A DNA stretch of 64,000 bases from PALSA-894 sp963828625 (GCA_963828625.1 CAWHEX010000008.1:62001-126000); one strand, 5' to 3'; counted from the first letter of the stretch, positions 51,432-61,325 are shown. Notes: generated from the sequence alone by a model not told the origin. Translations and numbers: made by a program.

Positions 51432-52640
51432 ATGCAAATCTTCCTGTTCGATCTGCTGCCGTTCGATCGTCACTTCGACGAATTCAAGCCCGGGCGGCAC
51501 ATGACGTTTCCGTTGCCAAAAAGCTATTTCGATGCCGAGACCGCGGCGCGCTCGTACGAGCAGCATCTCGCGGTGTGGGAGGAGATGGACAAGCTCGGTT
51601 ACGACGGCGTCGGGCTGAACGAACACCACACCACGCCGCACGGGCTGATGAATTCGCCCAACATGATGGCGGCGGCGGGCTCGCAACGCACGAAGAAGCT
51701 GAAGTTCTTCATCCTCGGCAACCTGCTGCCGCTGCACAATCCGCTGCGCATCGCCGAAGAATTGTCGATGGCCGACAACCTCTCGCGCGGCCGCATCATG
51801 GCGGGCTTCGCGCGCGGCGTGCCGCGCGAATACAAGGTCTACGACGTGCCGATGGCGGACTCGCGCGCGCGGTTCGACGAGGCGCTCGAGGTGATCCTCA
51901 AGGCCTGGAAGGAAGACGTCTTCAGCCACCAGGGCAAGTTCTGGAAGTACAAGGACATCGCGATCTGGCCGCGGCCCTACCAGCAGCCGCATCCGCCGGT
52001 CTGGATTCCGTTCACCGGCTCGAAGGAGACGATCGAGTGCGCGGCGGCCGGCAATTTCGGCGCCGCGATCCATCATCCGCATCTCGGCGTCGTGACCGAC
52101 ATGATCGCGTATTTCGGCAAGAAGCTTTCCGAGAGCGGTCACCGCATTTCGCCGGACCAGATCTGCATGATGACGGAGGCGTGGGTCTCCGACAGCGGCG
52201 CGAAGGCGATGGAGGAATACGGCCCGTACTTCCTCTACTTCAACAACGTGCTCTGGCATCACGGCGGCAATCCGCCCGGTCAGAAGGCGAACCCGATGGC
52301 GACCGGCTATGTGAAGTCGTCGTCCTACGATTACGTGCGGCCCGAACATGCCGCCGAGGCGGTGATCGATCGCGAGAAATTCCGCGCGCTCAACCGCCCC
52401 GATGTCGAGGCGAAGGTCGCGAGCGGCGAGCTTGCATTCGGCAACGCGAAGGAAGTCACCGAACGGCTGATCGAGCAGGCCGAAGCCGTCGGCGCGAACA
52501 AGATGCTGATCAACGTGAATTTCGGCGCAATGCCGAACGACCTGTTCATGGAGCAGGTGCGCCGCTTCGGCCGCGAGGTGCTGCCGAAGCTGCAGGCGCA
52601 TCAGGTGAAGCGCATTCCCGCAATGGAGGCGGTGGCCTAG
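51432..52640 (+). CDS. LLM class flavin-dependent oxidoreductase
   Basis: The 402-residue product has the bacterial luciferase-like TIM barrel: MQIFLFDLLPFDRHFDEFK, then GYDGVGLNEHHTTPHGLM and ADNLSRGRIMAGFARGVPRE. It is an FMN- or F420-dependent monooxygenase or reductase of unknown substrate. I chose the ATG at 51432, which matches family N-termini; a GTG at 51408 would add eight residues. A second, distinct LLM enzyme is encoded at 56058-57197. Confidence 0.92.
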   Translation: MQIFLFDLLPFDRHFDEFKPGRHMTFPLPKSYFDAETAARSYEQHLAVWEEMDKLGYDGVGLNEHHTTPHGLMNSPNMMAAAGSQRTKKLKFFILGNLLPLHNPLRIAEELSMADNLSRGRIMAGFARGVPREYKVYDVPMADSRARFDEALEVILKAWKEDVFSHQGKFWKYKDIAIWPRPYQQPHPPVWIPFTGSKETIECAAAGNFGAAIHHPHLGVVTDMIAYFGKKLSESGHRISPDQICMMTEAWVSDSGAKAMEEYGPYFLYFNNVLWHHGGNPPGQKANPMATGYVKSSSYDYVRPEHAAEAVIDREKFRALNRPDVEAKVASGELAFGNAKEVTERLIEQAEAVGANKMLINVNFGAMPNDLFMEQVRRFGREVLPKLQAHQVKRIPAMEAVA

Positions 52641-52705
52641 GGGCCGGGACTTCGTTTTTTCTCCTGTCCGGGTTAAACTTGGGCGGACAAGCGACAGGTG
52701 GCCCG

Positions 52706-52987
52706 ATGTCCTTCTGGAAATCCCTTTTCGGCGGCGGCTCTTCGGAATCCGAAGGCAAGGCGAGCGCGCCGGTCGAATACAACGGCTTCACCATCCGCGC
52801 CGCGCCCTACCAGGCCGAGGGGCAGTACCAGACCGCCGGCATCATCACCAAGGATGTCGGCGGCGCGATGAAGGAGCACAAGTTCGTCCGCGCGGACCGC
52901 CATGCCTCGTACGACGACGCGGTTGAATTCTCGCTCGGAAAGGCGCGCCAGATCGTGGATCAGCAGGGCGAACGCATGTTCGGCTGA
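52706..52987 (+). CDS. HlyU family protein
   Basis: The 93-residue product matches HlyU: MSFWKSLFGGGSSESEG, then VEYNGFTIRAAPYQAEGQYQ and HKFVRADRHASYDDAVEFSL. Vibrio HlyU is a haemolysin activator, but that winged-helix regulator shares only the name; this short family is widespread in alphaproteobacteria and its role is unclear. AGGTG precedes the ATG at 52706. Confidence 0.85.
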   Translation: MSFWKSLFGGGSSESEGKASAPVEYNGFTIRAAPYQAEGQYQTAGIITKDVGGAMKEHKFVRADRHASYDDAVEFSLGKARQIVDQQGERMFG

Positions 52988-53064
52988 CGCATTATTTGCC
53001 CGCCTGCGAAACCGAGCGGCTAGGCCGCACGTTATCTAAGATCGACCCAAACCGGAGAACCGCG

Positions 53065-53568
53065 ATGCGACTGCTGGCCCTGATCGGAGCGCTCGCCATT
53101 GTGGTTGGCGTGGCGGCCCTGGTTTTCTTTTTCGGCGGCTTTTTCAATGTGGCGGCGACCAATCCCGAGCCCGAACCCGTCAAATGGGCGCTGATCAAGG
53201 TGCGCATGGCGGCGGTCGACCGTTATGCGACCGACCGGCCCCCGGCGGGCTTCGACGCACAGGACAAGGTGCAGGCCGGCGCGAAGGCCTACATGGCGCG
53301 CGGCTGCACCAACTGCCACGGCGGGCCGGGCGTCGACTGGCAGAAATTCTCCGAAGGCCTGCGCCCGGATCCGCCCGACCTCACCAAGGTCGTCAAGGAA
53401 CGCGAGCCGCGTCATCTGTTCTGGGTGATCAAGAACGGCATCAACATGACCGGCATGCCGAGCTTCGGCGCGACCGGCATGGAAGACCCGGAAATCTGGT
53501 CGGTCGTGGCGTTCCTGAAGAAGCTGCCCGACGTGAAGGAAGACGATTTCAAGAAGTGGACGCAGTAG
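53065..53568 (+). CDS. Membrane-anchored cytochrome c
   Basis: The 167-residue product has one N-terminal membrane helix (about residues 2-27) with the rest periplasmic. The class I cytochrome c domain carries haem motif CTNCH (Cys81, Cys84, His85) and a likely axial Met in NMTGMPSFG. It would carry single electrons in a respiratory or sulfoxide/sugar oxidation chain; no partner dehydrogenase is adjacent. The ATG at 53065 follows a GGAGA site; upstream extension is not family-like. Confidence 0.9.
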   Translation: MRLLALIGALAIVVGVAALVFFFGGFFNVAATNPEPEPVKWALIKVRMAAVDRYATDRPPAGFDAQDKVQAGAKAYMARGCTNCHGGPGVDWQKFSEGLRPDPPDLTKVVKEREPRHLFWVIKNGINMTGMPSFGATGMEDPEIWSVVAFLKKLPDVKEDDFKKWTQ

Positions 53569-53607
53569 GGCGCGGTCCGCGGATAGCGATCACGCCCGTG
53601 GAAGGCG

Positions 53608-54787
53608 TTAGCTGTAAGCCGCGCAGATCGCGTCGCGCAGGTCGCGCACGTAGCGGCCCATCATCCCCTCCAGCGCGGTGTTGCTGAGCGACACCACGCT
53701 CAGCCGGCGCGCCGGCTCGATGAACCAGGTGTGACCCCACACGCCGCCCCACCCGAACGTGCCGGGCGATTGCGGCGACATCGCCGCCGCGGGATCGGTG
53801 AGGATCGAGCCGCCGTAGCCGAATGCCCAGCCGGGCCCGCGATTGACGATCGGCAGATCGCCGGTCTGCACCGTCGTCATGGCGCTCACGCTTTCGCGCG
53901 AGAGGATCGGCGCGCCGCCGGTGCGGATCGCCTCGACGAATTTGAGCATGTCGCCGGCCGTGCCGTTCATGCCGGCGCCGGCCGAGCGGAATGAGTTTCT
54001 GTCGAACACGCGCGCGGGCGAAAGGTTGATCCCGGCGAGTCCCGCATAGACCGGGATGCCGGCGGGGAAATGCACGCGCATTCCCTCGTCCGGAATGCGC
54101 ACCGGCTCGGGCGCGCCGTCCGCGTAGGATGTGACGAGCCGCATGCGCTGATCGGCGGTGAGATCGAAGCTCAGCGAGGCGGCGCCGAGCGGGGCGCTCA
54201 CGTATTTCGTCGCTACGGCTTCGAGGTCTGCGCCCTCGGCGGCCTCCAGCACCGCGCCGAGCACATCCATCGCGACCGAATAGGCCCATCGCTCGCCGGG
54301 CGGATAGGCAAGTCCCGCGCGCGCGATGCGGTCGAGCTCTTCGCTCATCGTGAAGCCCGGCTCTGCGAGTCCATCGGACACGCGCCCGCGATGATAAGGG
54401 CCGTCGGGCGGTTGCATGAAGCCGTAGGATAGTCCCGCGGTGTGTGTCAGCAGATGCCGCAGCGTGATTGTCGGAACGTCCCCGTTGGGAAGCGCGGGCC
54501 GGAAGTCCGGCAGATAGCGCGTCACCGGATCGGCGAGCGCGATCTTGCCAAGCTCGGCCATGCGCAATGCCGCCGCGGTGACGAGCGGCTTGCTGAGAGA
54601 CGCGAGCCGGAACACCGCGTCCTCGTGCATCGGGAGCGCGCGCTCGCGGTCCGCAAGGCCGGCGGCGCGGCGATAGACAATCGCGCCGTCGCGCATGACC
54701 AGCGACCACGCCGCCGACGATCCGCTTCTCGGCAAGCGCGGAGTCGATCGCGGCATCGATGCGGGTGTTCTCTGCGCGGGCGTCCAT
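53608..54787 (-). CDS. Serine hydrolase, class C beta-lactamase family (frameshifted)
   Basis: About 392 residues with the penicillin-binding fold: SLSK (SxxK) in FRLASLSKPLVTAAALRMAE, a YSV motif in RWAYSVAMDVLG (the YxN position), and GWGGVWGHTWF near the C-terminus where the HTG-like motif sits. These act as esterases, peptidases or beta-lactamases; no signal peptide is visible. An extra base near 54715 breaks the N-terminus, and the restored start is the ATG at 54787 (MDARAENTRIDAAIDSALAE). Confidence 0.87.
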
Positions 54788-54892
54788 CGGCTCCTCCGGC
54801 GGCGGACTATGGCCGAGCCGCTTGGGCGTTGGCCAGTCCTCCCATTTCGCCGCGCGGTGCCTTACACTCGCGTCAACTTTCCGGAGGAATGC

Positions 54893-56068
54893 ATGCCCGG
54901 CCCGATGCTGTTCGAACCGATCTCGATCCGCGACGTGACCCTGAAGAACCGCGTCGTGGTCGCGCCGATGCATCAGTACTCGGCTGAAAAAGGGTTCGCG
55001 ACTGACTGGCACCTGATGAATGTCGGGCGCTACGCGGCGGGCGGCGCGGGCCTCGTGTTCATGGAGTCCACCAAGGTCGAGCGGCGCGGCTGCGGCACCG
55101 TCGGCGATCTCGGGCTGTGGGACGACGCGTTCATTCCAGGGCTCAAGCGCTGCGTCGACTTCATCCGGCAGCACAAGGCCGTGCCCGGCATCCAGCTCGG
55201 CCATTCGGGCCGCAAGGCGCGGCGCTTCCGGCCGTGGGAAGGCGGCGGCCCGCTCAAGCCAGCGGCAGAGATCGACGACTGGGACGCATGGGAGCTTGTG
55301 TCGTCGAGCGCGATCAATTCGCCCGACACCGATCCGACGCCGCGCATGCTGACCCGTGCCGAAATCCCGCAGGTGATCGAGCAATGGGGGCAGGCGGCGC
55401 GCCGCGCGCATGAGGCGGGCTTCGACGTGCTCGATATCCACGGCGCGCACGGCTACCTGATCCATCAGTTCCTCTCGCCGTTTTCCAACGTGCGCAACGA
55501 CGAGTACGGCGGCAGCGAATTCAACCGCATGCGCTTCGCCGTCGAGGTGGTGGAGAGCGTGCGTGCGCATTGGCCCGCGGGCAAGCCGCTGTTCCTGCGC
55601 CTCTCGGTGCAGGATGATGCCGGCTGGGGCCCGGACCAGAGCGTCGCGCTCGCGAAGCTCGTCAAGCCGAAGGGCGTCGACGTGATCGACTGCTCGTCCG
55701 GCGGCATGCGCGGCTCGCCCGTGGTGAGCGCCGGGCCGGTGACCTACGGCTATCAGGTCCCTTACGCGGAACGGCTGCGCCGGGATGCCGACATCATGAG
55801 CATGGCGGTCGGGCTGATCGTGCATTGCGACCAGGCCGAGCAGATCCTGCAGGAAGGCCGCGCCGATCTCATCGCGCTTGCCCGCGAGCTTCTCTACAAT
55901 CCGAACTGGCCGATGGACGCGGCGCAAAAGCTCGGCGTCGATGCGAAATTCGAGTCCGTCCCTTCGCCACAGGCCTATTGGCTGTCGAAGCGCGCGCAGC
56001 AGGTGAAGACTCTGCAGCCCTCGACCTTCATGAAGGGCATGAACACGTCCGCGCCTATCAATTCCTGA
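54893..56068 (+). CDS. NADH:flavin oxidoreductase, old yellow enzyme family
   Basis: The 391-residue TIM-barrel flavoprotein shows LKNRVVVAPMHQYSA (FMN contact), GIQLGHSGRKA, the DIHGAHGYLIHQFLSPFSN signature and the NRMRFAVEVVESVR helix. It resembles the YqjM/NamA branch, which reduces activated C=C bonds. GGAGG sits just before the ATG at 54893. Its stop overlaps the end of the convergent LLM gene by 11 bp. Confidence 0.93.
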   Translation: MPGPMLFEPISIRDVTLKNRVVVAPMHQYSAEKGFATDWHLMNVGRYAAGGAGLVFMESTKVERRGCGTVGDLGLWDDAFIPGLKRCVDFIRQHKAVPGIQLGHSGRKARRFRPWEGGGPLKPAAEIDDWDAWELVSSSAINSPDTDPTPRMLTRAEIPQVIEQWGQAARRAHEAGFDVLDIHGAHGYLIHQFLSPFSNVRNDEYGGSEFNRMRFAVEVVESVRAHWPAGKPLFLRLSVQDDAGWGPDQSVALAKLVKPKGVDVIDCSSGGMRGSPVVSAGPVTYGYQVPYAERLRRDADIMSMAVGLIVHCDQAEQILQEGRADLIALARELLYNPNWPMDAAQKLGVDAKFESVPSPQAYWLSKRAQQVKTLQPSTFMKGMNTSAPINS

Positions 56069-57197
56069 ACGCCGGCATCACGTCCTTGGCGAACCAGCTG
56101 AGCTGTTCCTTGAATTCCTTCGGGCCGATGCCCTCGGCCCAATGGATCATGAAGTGCTCGAGGCCCGGATACTTCGCCTCGATCGACTTGATGCCCTCGA
56201 TGACGTGCTTGGGCGGGCCGCAGAACCACGCCTTCTGCTTCACGCCTTCGGCGAGCGTCGGCACGCTCGCGGGCGCGCCCGGCGTGCCCCAGGTGCGGCC
56301 CTGCTCGTCGGCGTAGCGCACGAAGCCGAACGGCGCGAACCACTTGTAGCGCTCGTCATGCGCGGGCTCGACCTTGCGCATCGCCTCGGCCTCTAAATCC
56401 GCGAGATAGAGCCCCGCGCCCCAGATCACGTCCTCGCCCAGCTTCTTGTTCTGGCCGTGCTTCACGCAAGCCTCATGATACGCACGGATCACGTCGTCGA
56501 GGATCTTCTCGCCGTTGAGCGTCACCATCGCTTTCAGGCCGTTCTTCGCCATCATGTCGATGGTCTTGCCGCTCGCGATCGGCATCCAGATTTCCACCGG
56601 CAGGTTCTTCGGCCGCGGCACCACGGTGATGTCCTCCACCGTATAGCCGCGATACGGCACCGGCGGCGGGGCCTCGAAGTACTTGCCCTTGTGGCGGAAG
56701 GAATCCTCGTTGAAGCACTTGAGCAGCAGTTCGAGCCCTTCCTCGAACATCTCGCGGTTGGCATTCGTGTCGAGCAGCGGCGCGCCGAAGCTCTCGACCT
56801 CGCGCGTGTGGTAGCCGCGCCCGACGCCCATCACGATGCGCCCGTCGGTGACGGCGTCGGCCATCGCGTAGTCCTCAGCCAGACGAATGGGATGCCACAT
56901 CGGCAGCACGTTGAAGCCGCAGCCGAACTTCAGCCGCTTGGTCTGCGTCGCGAGCCACAGGCCGAGCTGGATCAGGTTCGGGAAAACCTCGTAGCCCTCG
57001 CGCTGGAAATGATGCTCTGCGGTCCACAGCACGTCGAAGCCGAGCTCGTCCATCGTCTGCGCGACGTCGCGCGCGGTGAAGAAAGCTTCGCGCAGCCGCT
57101 CGTCGGAATAGCGCCGGTCGTTCGCCGGGGTGCCGTTGAGGCCGACATTGTCGAGCTCGATCTGGCCGACATAGAGCACGTGAAACTTGTTGATCAT
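56058..57197 (-). CDS. LLM class flavin-dependent oxidoreductase
   Basis: The 379-residue product is a second luciferase-like enzyme: MINKFHVLYVGQIELDNVGL, then GFDVLWTAEHHFQREGYE and TDGRIVMGVGRGYHTREVE. It differs clearly from the one at 51432. Motifs suggest an FMN-dependent monooxygenase. I chose the ATG at 57197, preceded by GGAAG; an ATG five codons upstream is also possible. Convergent overlap with the OYE gene. Confidence 0.91.
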   Translation of the reverse strand: MINKFHVLYVGQIELDNVGLNGTPANDRRYSDERLREAFFTARDVAQTMDELGFDVLWTAEHHFQREGYEVFPNLIQLGLWLATQTKRLKFGCGFNVLPMWHPIRLAEDYAMADAVTDGRIVMGVGRGYHTREVESFGAPLLDTNANREMFEEGLELLLKCFNEDSFRHKGKYFEAPPPVPYRGYTVEDITVVPRPKNLPVEIWMPIASGKTIDMMAKNGLKAMVTLNGEKILDDVIRAYHEACVKHGQNKKLGEDVIWGAGLYLADLEAEAMRKVEPAHDERYKWFAPFGFVRYADEQGRTWGTPGAPASVPTLAEGVKQKAWFCGPPKHVIEGIKSIEAKYPGLEHFMIHWAEGIGPKEFKEQLSWFAKDVMPAFRN

Positions 57198-57295
57198 CGC
57201 GCTTCCACCCATATTGCGGTTTGTTATCGAGGAAGCTTGCTTCAAAACGCCCGCTCTGGCTACAAGCGGCGCCCCGCGTTTGCCGCACGGATTTC

Positions 57296-58405
57296 ATGCC
57301 CGATTTCACGCCTCATCAGGACGCCGCGCTCAACGCGGTCGCGAGCTGGCTCAAGGACGGGCCGGGCGAGCGCGGCACGCCGCAGCTCTTCCGTCTGTTC
57401 GGTTATGCGGGCACCGGCAAGACCACGCTCGCGCGGCATCTCGCGGCGCATATCGACGGCGAGGTGAAGTACGCGGCCTTCACCGGCAAGGCCGCGCTGG
57501 TGATGCGGCGCAAGGGATGCGCGTCCGCGTCCACGATCCATTCGCTGATCTACCGCGCGCGCGAGAGCGGCGAGGAAACGCCGACCTTCGAACTGTGGGA
57601 CGACGCGCCCGCCTCCAAGGCCAAGCTGATCGTGATCGACGAATGCTCGATGGTCGATGCGGAGCTTGGGCGCGACCTGATGTCGTTCGGCGTGCCCGTG
57701 CTGGTGCTCGGCGATCCGGCGCAATTGCCGCCGATCCAGGGCGGCGGCTTCTTCACCGATGCCGAGCCGGACGCGATGCTGACCGAGGTGCACCGGCAGG
57801 CGCAGGACGACCCGATCGTGCGGCTGTCGATGCAGGTGCGCGAGGGCCAGCGGCTCACCGTCGGCGAATACGGCAAGACCAGCGTGGTCACGAAGGACGA
57901 CTTCGACCCGCAGCGCGCGCTCGAGACCGACCAGATCCTCGTCGGGCGCAACAACACGCGCCGCGCCTACAACATGCGGCTGCGCGAGCGGAAGGGCTTC
58001 GACGATCCGCTGCCGCTGTCGGGCGACAAGCTGGTGTGCCTGCGCAACAACCGCCGCAAGGGGCTGTTCAACGGCGGGCTGTGGAACGTCGCGGAGCGGC
58101 CGACGACGCGCAAGCAGATCCTCAAGCTGCGGCTGATCGCCGATGAAGGCTTTGCCGGCAAGGGCGTGAAGGTTTCGGTGCGCGCCGAATGCTTCACCGG
58201 CAAGATCGACAATTTCGAATGGCCGCAGCGCAAGAAATACGACGAGTTCGATTTCGGCTATGTGCTGACCGTGCACAAGGCGCAGGGGTCGCAGTGGGAC
58301 GACGTCGTGCTGTTCGACGAGTCCTTCGCGTTCCCCGACAGCCGCGAGCGCTGGCTCTACACCGGCATCACGCGCGCCGCGAAGCGGCTGACGATCGTGG
58401 TGTAG
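57296..58405 (+). CDS. RecD-like ATP-dependent DNA helicase (superfamily 1)
   Basis: The 369-residue product is a compact SF1 helicase: Walker A GYAGTGKTT (Lys42), Walker B VIDECSMVD, the DPAQLPPI motif III, and the C-terminal UvrD_C_2 segment LTVHKAQGSQWD and TGITRA. The order and size match stand-alone RecD/exonuclease V alpha-like helicases used in repair or phage-type functions. I chose the ATG at 57296. It is convergent with the HerA-like ATPase, whose 3' end overlaps it. Confidence 0.9.
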   Translation: MPDFTPHQDAALNAVASWLKDGPGERGTPQLFRLFGYAGTGKTTLARHLAAHIDGEVKYAAFTGKAALVMRRKGCASASTIHSLIYRARESGEETPTFELWDDAPASKAKLIVIDECSMVDAELGRDLMSFGVPVLVLGDPAQLPPIQGGGFFTDAEPDAMLTEVHRQAQDDPIVRLSMQVREGQRLTVGEYGKTSVVTKDDFDPQRALETDQILVGRNNTRRAYNMRLRERKGFDDPLPLSGDKLVCLRNNRRKGLFNGGLWNVAERPTTRKQILKLRLIADEGFAGKGVKVSVRAECFTGKIDNFEWPQRKKYDEFDFGYVLTVHKAQGSQWDDVVLFDESFAFPDSRERWLYTGITRAAKRLTIVV

Positions 58406-60230
58406 CTATCAGCAGCCGCAACCGCGACTTCGGGTCGTCCACCGGGAAGAAGAACGATTCCGGATTGGTCACGGTCGGCTTGCGGGCCGGCGGGGCGGGG
58501 GCCACGGGGGCGGCCGGCGCGAGCGTCGGGGACTCCGGCCTGACCTTGCCGAACTCCTGGCCGGCGACGCGCATCGAGATCGTCGTGTCTCCGGCGTCGT
58601 TGCCCACCTGCGGGCGGCTGCGCGTCTGGTTGCTCATGGTGGCGCCGCGCCAGCGCTGAACGACCGACACGAGGAAGCCGACATCGACGCCCTTCGCCGA
58701 ATCCATGTTGGCGCGCGTGACCGCCTGGCTGTGCGGGATGTGGTGCTTGTCAAGCTCCTTGAAGCGCAGCCGCGTCGGCAGCGCCACGCCTTCACCGAAC
58801 GCGAACACTTCGCGCGTGCCCAATGACGGCACGAACCCGATCAGCGAGCCCGCCGCGTCCGACACCGCCGAGCGCACGATCGCCTGGTCGCGGTCGTTCG
58901 CCATGCGCATCGCAAACAATGTCGAGCATTGCGAAATGATGGTCGCGTCAAGCTCCGCCGGGCGCTGCGTGATCAGCCCGAGGAACACGCCGTACTTGCG
59001 GCCTTCCTTGGCGATGCGCGACACCGCCTTGCGCGTCGGGCCGAAACCGACCGAACGGTCGGCCGGCGCGTAGCGATGCGACTTCCTCGCAAACGCACAG
59101 CAGCGGAAACGCGCCGTCGCTCCACAGGCCGAACTCGAACGCCATGCGCAGCAGCACCGACACGACCGAGTTCGACGACCTCGGCCGGGAAGCCCGCGAG
59201 CTGCATGATCGTCATCGGCACGCCGTTCGTCGGCAGGCGGAACAGCGTGGAGAGCGTCTCCACCATCGTGTCGCCGCCGACGTTCGCGTTGTCGAACATG
59301 AAGCCGTAGCGCGGATCGTTGCGCGCGGTCTCGATGCGCGTGATCAGCCGGTGATATTTCGCCCAGGCCGAGCGGTTCTCCAGCTTGCCCATGCGCTCGT
59401 CGATCAGGCGGACCAGGTCCTCGAGCCGGTAGGGCACCGGCGTATCCATGGTGACGCCGGACGATTTCGGATCGTTGCGCACGATGCGCCGCGTGCCGGG
59501 GCCGTTGGTCGGCGCGAAGATCGACTTCGCGATCGGGATCAGCTCGGAGAGGATCTCGACCTCTTCCTCGACGCCGGGGCGGCCGCGGAAGAACACGTCG
59601 ACGATTTCCTCGAAATTGAACAGCCAGAACGGCAGCTTCAGGTTCTTCGGCGAGAGCGTCTGCGCGCGGTCGTCGAAGCAGTGGCCGTATTCGTTGTGCG
59701 GATCGATCAGGAACACGCGCAGGTCGGGGCGCGCGTCGAGGATCTGCCGCACGCAGCAGCGCAACGCCGCTCGACTTGCCGACGCCGGTGGTGCCGAACA
59801 CCGCGAAGTGCTTGCGCACCATCTCGTCGACGTTGATGCAGGCCGCGATCGAGGCGTCCTGCTGCAGGCTGCCGATGTCGATGGTGCCGGGGCCGCTCAT
59901 GTCGAAGATGAGCCGCAGTTCGTCCTGGGTGATGACATGCGCGTCGTCGCCGATCATCGGATATTCGGTGACGCCGCGCTGGAAGAAGCGCCCGCGATCG
60001 CCTTCCTTGATCTCGCCGAGCATGTCGGCTGCGCCGATCGCGAACTTTTCGTCCGCGCCGGGCTCGACCGCGATCTTGGTGATGACGCCGACCACGATCG
60101 CCGTGCCGGCGTGGATGCCGAGGAATTTGCCGACCGTCGCGCGCACGTCGCCGCTGCCGCCGACCGCCATGCGGACCTGCGCCTGGCTGCCGGTCACCGA
60201 GAGCACGCGTCCGAACGCGGCTGTGTTCAT
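58368..60230 (-). CDS. HerA-like ATPase (DUF87), frameshifted
   Basis: About 620 residues. An N-terminal beta-barrel (HAS) domain starts MNTAAFGRVLSVTGSQAQVR; Walker A is GTTGVGKSS, and Walker B lies near SVLLRMAF after a break, then FGLITQRPAELD-type motifs and a Pro-rich tail. HerA hexamers pair with NurA to resect DNA in archaea; bacterial DUF87 relatives translocate DNA. Frame breaks lie near 59765, 59160 and 59080, and the C-terminus is uncertain because the read frame overlaps the RecD-like helicase by 38 bp. No nurA is adjacent. Confidence 0.85.
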   Translation of the reverse strand: MNTAAFGRVLSVTGSQAQVRMAVGGSGDVRATVGKFLGIHAGTAIVVGVITKIAVEPGADEKFAIGAADMLGEIKEGDRGRFFQRGVTEYPMIGDDAHVITQDELRLIFDMSGPGTIDIGSLQQDASIAACINVDEMVRKHFAVFGTTGVGKSSGVALLRAADPRRAPRPARVPDRSAQRIRPLLRRPRADALAEEPEAAVLAVQFRGNRRRVLPRPPRRRGRGRDPLRADPDREVDLRADQRPRHAAHRAQRSEIVRRHHGYAGALPARGPGPPDRRAHGQAGEPLGLGEISPADHAHRDRAQRSALRLHVRQRERRRRHDGGDALHAVPPADERRADDDHAARGLPGRGRRTRSCRCCCAWRSSSACGATARFRCCAFARKSHRYAPADRSVGFGPTRKAVSRIAKEGRKYGVFLGLITQRPAELDATIISQCSTLFAMRMANDRDQAIVRSAVSDAAGSLIGFVPSLGTREVFAFGEGVALPTRLRFKELDKHHIPHSQAVTRANMDSAKGVDVGFLVSVVQRWRGATMSNQTRSRPQVGNDAGDTTISMRVAGQEFGKVRPESPTLAPAAPVAPAPPARKPTVTNPESFFFPVDDPKSRLRLLIATPRSSAASRRA

Positions 60231-61024
60231 TCCACCTTCCACGCAACGCTCCCCGAATTTCGCCCGCCAAAGCCGCGGGTTTTACGGTCATCCGCCCCGT
60301 CTATCGGGGTAACAAAGCCGCGCGACCATCCGGTTAATCGGGCGCCGCGGAGTTTCGGAAAGTTACGATTCGGCGCGGGTTGGATGCGGCTTCGTGCCGC
60401 TGTGGTTAAGGAAAAGAAAGGAACGGCCAGGTTCCGGCGCAAGGATTGATTTACCTTTTGACCTGCACCGCACATGCGTTCTCCTTTTCCGCTGCGCTGA
60501 TCGCGCGCGGACCATTCCCGGATCGGTTCTCGTCTTGAAGAAAAGCGAGGGGACGGAGCACCGCGAGGCGCCACGTATCCATTCCACGCTTGCGAAGCGT
60601 GGGCGCGCTGGTGAAGGCGCGCTCGCCTCGCGGCGCTCCGCTTGCGGCATTTTTCGGCTTCGGTCCGCGCTTCCTGAGAGCGCGCATTCGCGCGCGATCC
60701 CCATGCAGCGAGCTCCTCGCGCAGGGGCCGTAGTACCCCCAGGGCGGGTCCCGAAGCCGCCCGGGTGCCCGGCTGACGAGGCCGGACGCGCAGGCGCCGC
60801 ACAAGCCGATGGCGGATCGCTCCGTCACCAGCCCCGGGACCGCCAGCCACATCTCCGGCCGCGCATCCCGGCTCGCCCCATCATCCGAACGTCACCGGTT
60901 GACGCCCCTCAGCAGGCGAGGTGAAGTCTATATAGTCCTATTATAGGATCATATCAAGGAGATTGTGCCGCGAGGCTATTTTTGACGGAAGCCAGCGAGT
61001 TCCACTTCGCTTCGTACGGCCTAA
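60231..61024. other. Non-coding interval with repeat element and A+T-rich end
   Basis: No gene is supported in these 794 bp. It holds the inverted-repeat element at 60555-60639, several further G+C-rich hairpins such as CCACGCTT-GCG-AAGCGTGG (60584-60602), and an A+T-rich tail near 60925-60965 with the small palindrome TCCTAT-T-ATAGGA (60936-60948). Promoters for the minus-strand HerA gene lie at its left edge. Confidence 0.6.
60555..60639. repeat. Second, smaller copy of the GGAGC-type inverted-repeat element
   Basis: Arms GGAGCACCGCGAGGCG (60555-60570) and CGCCTCGCGGCGCTCC (60624-60639) are complementary with one mismatch and follow the same consensus as the 46855-47063 element (GGAGC-x-CCG-S-GAGGCG). 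A hairpin with a CTTGCGAAG apex (60584-60602) sits inside, echoing the CTCGCAA loops there. Confidence 0.55.
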
Positions 61025-61276
61025 TTACTTCTTCATCGGAAACCCCATCCACACCGGCGTGTCGGTGTCGCCGCCCTCGAACTGAATCCAGATTTCGGCA
61101 TTCACCTTGGGCAGCTTGGCTTTCGTGGCGCTCTTGTCGGGTTTCGAAACGCACGGCTCTGCCCAGAGCGCCTTTGTGCCGAGCACAGCCGGCACCCGCA
61201 CCTTCAGCCGGCCGCGCTGCTCGGGGTCCTTGGTTTCCGTCACCACGCCGCGATAGATGCCCCACACGTTCTTCAT
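61025..61276 (-). CDS. Orphan gp5/GpV-type baseplate OB-fold protein
   Basis: The 83-residue product (NVWGIYRGVVTETKDPEQRG, RLKVRVPAVLG, LWAEPCVS, then EIWIQFEGGDTDTPVWMGFP) is a single OB-fold of the kind that caps the spike of contractile tails: the N-terminal domain of phage gp5/GpV and VgrG. The spike beta-helix is absent, and no tail, T6SS or eCIS structural genes are in view. It lies 49 bp downstream of a second small gene on the same strand, a likely operon. Confidence 0.8.
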   Translation of the reverse strand: MKNVWGIYRGVVTETKDPEQRGRLKVRVPAVLGTKALWAEPCVSKPDKSATKAKLPKVNAEIWIQFEGGDTDTPVWMGFPMKK

Positions 61277-61325
61277 GATCGCCTCAGTGCCAAAGTGCGA
61301 TGCCGCAAGCGCCGCGAGTCTGCGC

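Noticed and set aside
60394..60924. Open frames of 113-207 codons in the non-coding interval on both strands
   Set aside because: Arg/Ala/Pro-rich, overlapping one another in several frames, no family resemblance; the region is dominated by hairpins.
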